Assembly (NCBI RefSeq): GCF_964275005.1
Contig: NC_092692.1
Coordinates: forward strand, 15,398,084-15,462,083
DNA length: 64,000 bases
DNA from: Diadema setosum
Taxonomy: Eukaryota > Echinodermata > Echinoidea > Diadematoida > Diadematidae
Direction of reading: 5' to 3'
Shown: piece by piece, positions 61,201-64,000 of the stretch
Position numbering within the stretch: position 1 is the stretch's first letter
Layout: the number at the start of each line of letters is the position of its first letter
Program-made: the position numbers and the translations under genes
The notes under the pieces: model-generated
Databases searched by the model: none
What the model saw: only the letters and a program-made list of their open reading frames with translations
What the model was told of the DNA's origin: nothing

Positions 61201-63524
61201 ATGATAATTTCGTTAACGGTCATTCTGTAGACGAAATGGCCAATTTCTTGACAAAATATTCCGTGTGACACTTGGCGCTCCATGGTTTTTGTCCATGGTT
61301 TAAACCATGGTTTCATTTGTACCACCTTCGTGAATTCGGGCCAATAGCGTTGTACTTCTTTAACCCTCTGTATGCCACATAAATTTTATAGCCTGTCAAT
61401 AAGTATGTGTGCAAAATTTGTTTACTTTTTGACTCAATGGCTCAGAAAGGATTAATGCTGGTGAATAGCTTGCTCATAAGCGTTTTAATGCAGCCATACA
61501 GGATCCACGTAAAATAGGCCTAATGATTAAAACGCAATAAAAGCAAGGTCATGAGGTTGCAGAGGCGGCTTCCAAGGTTCTTGAACCTTGAACAAATATA
61601 CCCTCTTTTGTAGTTCATTCTGGAAGCTAAAGTGGGATGGGATGTGTGTGGAGTCAATGGCCTACAGTGAAGTTTAGGAGTAGAAGATATTCAAGTATAT
61701 ACAGGTGGAAAACATGGCTGCTCGGTTTGCAGAAACCGAAGTCTAACAGGCGGCTGCAAGCTTCTGATGATAGCTAGGAGGGCAGCCGGTTGGAAAGCGA
61801 TGAGGGAAGATTTGTTAATATAGCTGCATAGGGTAGTCCAAACCGGTAAGGTCTACTTTTCATGTGTGACCCTCGATCTCACCTGTTGCGTTTCCCAGGT
61901 CGATGCCGTAGAAGAAGATGTTGGCCATCATACTGGAGAAGAGGAGGGAGAGACAGCACAGAGTACGCTGGCAACGTGTGAACGTGCTGCGGGCCGGCCG
62001 GGCGAAGACGGAGAACCAGAGGTGGCCGTCGGAGAGGTTCCGGCGGGTCTTGCTGTAGAACAGGAACCCGAAGCTGGTGAGTTCGCTCTTCCCAGCCACC
62101 GGTATGACCCTCTCAATCTGCATAGGTGAGTCATTTGGCAGGACATCATTGCGTTTTTGTGATACAGGTAGTGTAGCCTTAATTCGCAAAGCTACGAGGA
62201 TGTTTTAAGTCAGATAACTAAGTATAACTTCAGGGTGATGATATTGCCATATAATAATATATGAATATTCCATCAGTTTCACGCCAGTGTTCTTTTCTGT
62301 TTTCATTTTTGTGTGTGTGTGTGTGTGTGAATTTCTGAATATCAATTATTATACCAGGTTCTACGAATGATGATATCTACCCATGTGGGGGCGCTGAGGC
62401 ATAGTGGATACGACACCCGACTCCTAATCGGAAGGCCCGAGTTCGACTCCCGCCCAGTGCTTATGTCCTTGGACAAGATGTTTTTACCCACCATATCCCT
62501 CTCAATCCAGGTGTATTTTAACGGATACCTGGTAACGCTAGTGTAATGATAATGGCAGTGTCCTCTGGTAGAGCAGTCGCAACACTGACGAGGCTACCCT
62601 GGATAAATAAGCCCCTATACCTGGAGAAGTTGCGGCTGTGGTTTTCTTGAATCAAGAAAGTGAAAATGAGAAGTAAATCTAACCTGTCCATCGTCTTCTT
62701 CCACAGCGAGCCACCTGTCGCACATGAAGTAGTACATCTTGTCCGTCTCCAGGTCCTTGATGACCAGACGGCTGAGCACCCAGGACGGGAACTTGCCGCT
62801 GTTGTCGTGCCAGATGCGCACGTGCATGAGGTTGCCGAGGTGACGGGGTGCGGACATGATGAAGCTGTCGATGCCGCCCCGCTGGAAGGTTCGTCGCTTC
62901 GGGTCGATGAGGAGGCGCGGTCGGGACTCCTCCGCGTCACCCGTGATGATTAGGGATACTTTGGCCGTTGTCGCTGTAAGCGGGAGGGTAAGAGTGAACC
63001 TTAGACCAAGTACAGGCTATCATTGGTATAAAAAAAAAAAGCTCCAGTAAAATATTGTTGACAGAATGACTTTCTTGAGAAACTGGCGAAAACTTTTTCT
63101 CAGATTTTCTTTTTTTTTTTCTGCCACTTATGTTTTGAGTACGCAGTGTCGCATTGTTCCTGATAATGGAAACTAATACTCTCTGAATGGTTACTATGTA
63201 AGAAGGGCTCCAACGTGCACCAGCGATTCGGAATGCGATACCAGCCGAACGGTTAATGACTGTGATCTCACATTCACAAATTGTTTCCAGATACTGAATT
63301 CTGTGCTTGTAATTGAGCAATCCACAAGGATCGCAACAATGATTATTCTCCATTGGAGAGTTGGATTCCTGTGCAGTACAAGTACCAGTAGAGGCAATGC
63401 AGAGGAAAGACTTGAAGAAAGATATTCGATACTTACAGGCACCACTTCTCATGCCGGTGAAGACGGTGATCTCGTATGAGTAGTGGTCACGTGGATCGTT
63501 GTCAATCAGGGGTGTAGCGCCCGC
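48912..63524 (-). CDS. Polycystin-1-like / REJ-family membrane channel protein, last 17 exons (1091 aa; 5' part outside window)
   Basis: Exons in transcript order: 63437-63524, 62684-62973, 61883-62117, 60360-60533, 59528-59730, 58838-59113, 58051-58274, 57287-57464, 56014-56191, 55190-55309, 53849-54148, 53237-53400, 52557-52715, 51773-51877, 51075-51222, 50378-50647, 48912-49075. All introns are GT/AG and the phases join to 3276 nt. Domains by visible residue: PLAT (about 1-120; [36 protein letters not shown]), first membrane helices ([38 protein letters not shown]), a very charged linker (about 245-380), helices at about 385-435, S1 ([21 protein letters not shown]), TOP domain (about 525-755; [14 protein letters not shown]), S2-S4 (S4 [12 protein letters not shown]), S5, pore helix and S6 ([28 protein letters not shown]), and a short coiled-coil-like tail ending VIYLG. 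This is the cation-channel core of polycystin-1-like and sea urchin REJ proteins. GPS, REJ and lectin regions would lie upstream. Confidence 0.92.
49076..50377 (-). other. Last polycystin intron, with a long (GATA)n array
   Basis: The acceptor end is followed almost at once by an array of GATA units at about 49099-49440. The remaining 900 bp shows nothing recognisable. Long Ser/Ile/Tyr-rich open frames here are repeat artefacts. Confidence 0.7.
49099..49440. repeat. Long (GATA)n microsatellite
   Basis: Around 340 bp of GATA units with scattered GACA, AATA, GATC and AAGTAGATG interruptions, ending in GA repeats; it starts about 25 bp from the last-exon acceptor of the polycystin gene. Confidence 0.95.
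50648..53848 (-). other. Polycystin introns between exons S2 to S6
   Basis: Introns 50648-51074, 51223-51772, 51878-52556, 52716-53236 and 53401-53848 contain T-, A- and G-runs (e.g. G near 51707-51722), a CAT repeat near 53634 and one MITE-like element (52174-52365). No extra exon recognised. Confidence 0.55.
52174..52365. mobile_element. Candidate MITE with TACAG termini and GGTGGCCGCTATAGACA sub-repeats
   Basis: The right end, read on the minus strand, starts TACAGTCAAACCTGTCTTAG and the left end starts TACAGCCAAAACTATCATAG, giving imperfect terminal repeats flanked by TA. Inside, GGTGGCCGCTATAGACA-like units recur two to three times near 52309-52350, and once as TGGCCGTTATAGACA near 52221. 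Confidence 0.5.
54433..54812. repeat. 189-bp tandem duplication, two nearly identical units
   Basis: Units at about 54433-54621 and 54622-54812 share a stretch of about 165 bp, from GATAAAAACCATAAGATGCG to CGATTCTATAGTGTTAA, with one substitution noticed (CATCAAATATG against CATCGAATATG). Differences concentrate in the T-rich joint. The identity suggests a recent event. Confidence 0.9.
57050..57145 (+). mobile_element. 3' end of a LINE-like retroposon
   Basis: GAAAATGAAATAAACTTTGA followed by repeated AAATGAATTG units reads as a poly(A)-signal-bearing 3' end with a short tandem tail, the same style as the (ATTGA)n tails elsewhere in the window but on the plus strand. Confidence 0.5.
57636..57830. 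repeat. (ATC)n microsatellite
   Basis: About 190 bp of CAT/ATC and ATT trinucleotides. The isoleucine/histidine-rich frame it creates is not a gene. Confidence 0.95.
58275..59527 (-). other. Polycystin introns flanking the 58838-59113 exon
   Basis: Introns 58275-58837 and 59114-59527 hold only T-rich tracts and one exon-like decoy (59303-59374) that does not keep phase. Confidence 0.55.
60139..60256. repeat. (GAT)n/(AAT)n microsatellite
   Basis: GATGAT units passing into AATAAT units over about 115 bp inside a polycystin intron; open frames of pure Met or Ile here are artefacts. Confidence 0.95.
60918..61020 (+). mobile_element. Degenerate SINE head
   Basis: TTTGTAGCTCGGTGGATTAC resembles a pol III A-box region, and TGCCCTTAACCAAGACACCT resembles the body of the SINE at 62392. 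The B-box is badly decayed. It abuts the palindromic MITE at 61027. Confidence 0.4.
61027..61343. mobile_element. Palindromic MITE, about 316 bp
   Basis: The left end TGGCCCGAATTCACGAAGGT is exactly mirrored by the right end, and both arms stay complementary for about 85 bp, each including the 18-bp palindrome CCATGGTTTAAACCATGG and GAGCGCCAAGTGT. The AT-rich middle has its own AAATT/TTTCG inverted segments. The long, near-perfect arms imply a young insertion or gene conversion. Confidence 0.85.
62118..62683 (-). other. Polycystin intron with a tRNA-Arg-headed SINE
   Basis: Apart from a (TG)n run at about 62309-62330 and the SINE at 62392-62612, nothing is recognised. Confidence 0.55.
62392..62612 (+). 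mobile_element. SINE with a tRNA-Arg(CCT)-like head
   Basis: The head GGGCGCTGAGGCATAGTGGA continues to an anticodon-like hairpin CCGA-CTCCTAA-TCGG (loop would carry CCT) and the B-box GAGTTCGACTCCCG. The body has GTCCTTGGACAAGATGTTTT, ACCTGGTAACGCTAG, TCCTCTGGTAGAGCAGTCGC and ends near CTACCCTGGATAAATAAG, in the style of sea urchin tRNA-derived SINEs. The T-arm and acceptor do not pair as in a working tRNA. Confidence 0.7.
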
Positions 63525-64000
63525 CTGGAAAAGAATGAAGGCGAGATGTCGATTTACCATTAGGAGTGTTAGTAAGTATACTGCTGTTGCTCAAACATCT
63601 AAAATCCTCCATCACCGTGCAGCAGAATTTCCACTCACTACTCGCTAATCACTATTGACTATCCACACTCACTATCCAATATCCGCTATCCACGATCCAC
63701 TATAATAGAATACCAAAAGTGTGACGTCATACGCATTCATTGCCATGAAAATTGGTTCTAAACAACCTCACGTAGCCCAGATGTCTGTCAGCACATGGTT
63801 GCTAACCATATTCTAACAAAAGACGAAATGACATCATCACTTGGGTTCTCTCATACGCTCAACTTTAAATATGAATTAAACCACTATACATAATTTGTGC
63901 TTCTATTCACTACCCACATCTCACATCCAAAATCCGCTTACCATAACCATGCACAGCTCACTGCACTGTTAACCATGTTCACAGTACCCCAACCAGGGAG
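62974..64000 (-). other. Polycystin introns at the right edge
   Basis: The intron 62974-63436 and the part of the next intron from 63525 to the window end contain no further PLAT-type or GPS-type exon that I can see; 63620-63710 is a degenerate CACTATCCA-like repeat. Confidence 0.5.

Larger units (their letters stand above)
59731..61882 (-). other. Polycystin introns 59731-60359 and 60534-61882
   Basis: Contain a (GAT)n/(AAT)n array, a degenerate SINE (60918-61020) and a 316-bp palindromic MITE (61027-61343). No extra exon recognised. Confidence 0.55.

Noticed and set aside
62392-62465. Intact tRNA-Arg gene
   Set aside because: The anticodon hairpin is good but the T-arm and acceptor do not pair, and the SINE body follows directly.

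Overview
The window reads as nuclear DNA of a marine deuterostome, most likely an echinoderm and probably a sea urchin. This is inferred from gene content and repeats, not proven. The genes have many small exons with GT/AG introns, the intergenic DNA is AT-rich and full of microsatellites and palindromic MITEs, and tRNA-headed SINEs and AAT- or ATTGAATTG-tailed retroposons of marine-invertebrate type are scattered through it. I saw no prokaryotic features, CRISPR, rRNA, intact tRNA gene, LTR element or virus-like element.

Layout: (1) 165-1442, +, the last two exons of a multiple inositol-polyphosphate phosphatase (MINPP1-like) gene whose proton-donor motif is altered and whose tail looks GPI-anchored. 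(2) 1443-12950, intergenic DNA with low-complexity tracts, a LINE-like insertion (about 6154-8130), retroposon tails and a TTAA-type MITE. (3) 13443-26913, +, a complete six-exon tektin-3 gene (503 aa) with a TATA-like promoter and a scatter of RFX X-box matches in and around it. (4) 26914-36350, a repeat-rich stretch without a recognised gene, holding two more MITE-like elements, a foldback element and a 42-bp minisatellite open in one frame. (5) 36497-39751, -, an intronless 1084-aa secreted or GPI-anchored LRR protein with an Ig-like region. (6) 41650-43210, a decayed second copy of the 3' end of the polycystin gene. (7) 44061-45056, +, an intronless rhodopsin-class GPCR. (8) 48912-63524, -, the last 17 exons of a polycystin-1-like/REJ-family gene (1091 aa seen: PLAT domain, first membrane segments, TOP domain, S1-S6 channel core); its 5' part lies beyond the right edge.

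There is no operon-like logic. Two genes would be expected in ciliated cells or sperm (tektin-3 as a doublet-microtubule inner protein, the polycystin/REJ channel in the membrane). The LRR and GPCR genes are single-exon genes of types that are commonly expanded in echinoderms.

Most notable observations: the partial duplication of the polycystin 3' end with the GPCR between the copies; the X-box cluster across tektin-3; the missing catalytic acid in the MINPP1-like protein; a perfect 40-bp palindrome in a tektin intron; a nearly unmutated 189-bp tandem duplication in a polycystin intron; and several palindromic element families. Exon limits were read by eye from splice sites and checked by phase. 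The coding lengths come out as whole codons for tektin-3 (1512 nt) and for the visible polycystin (3276 nt).
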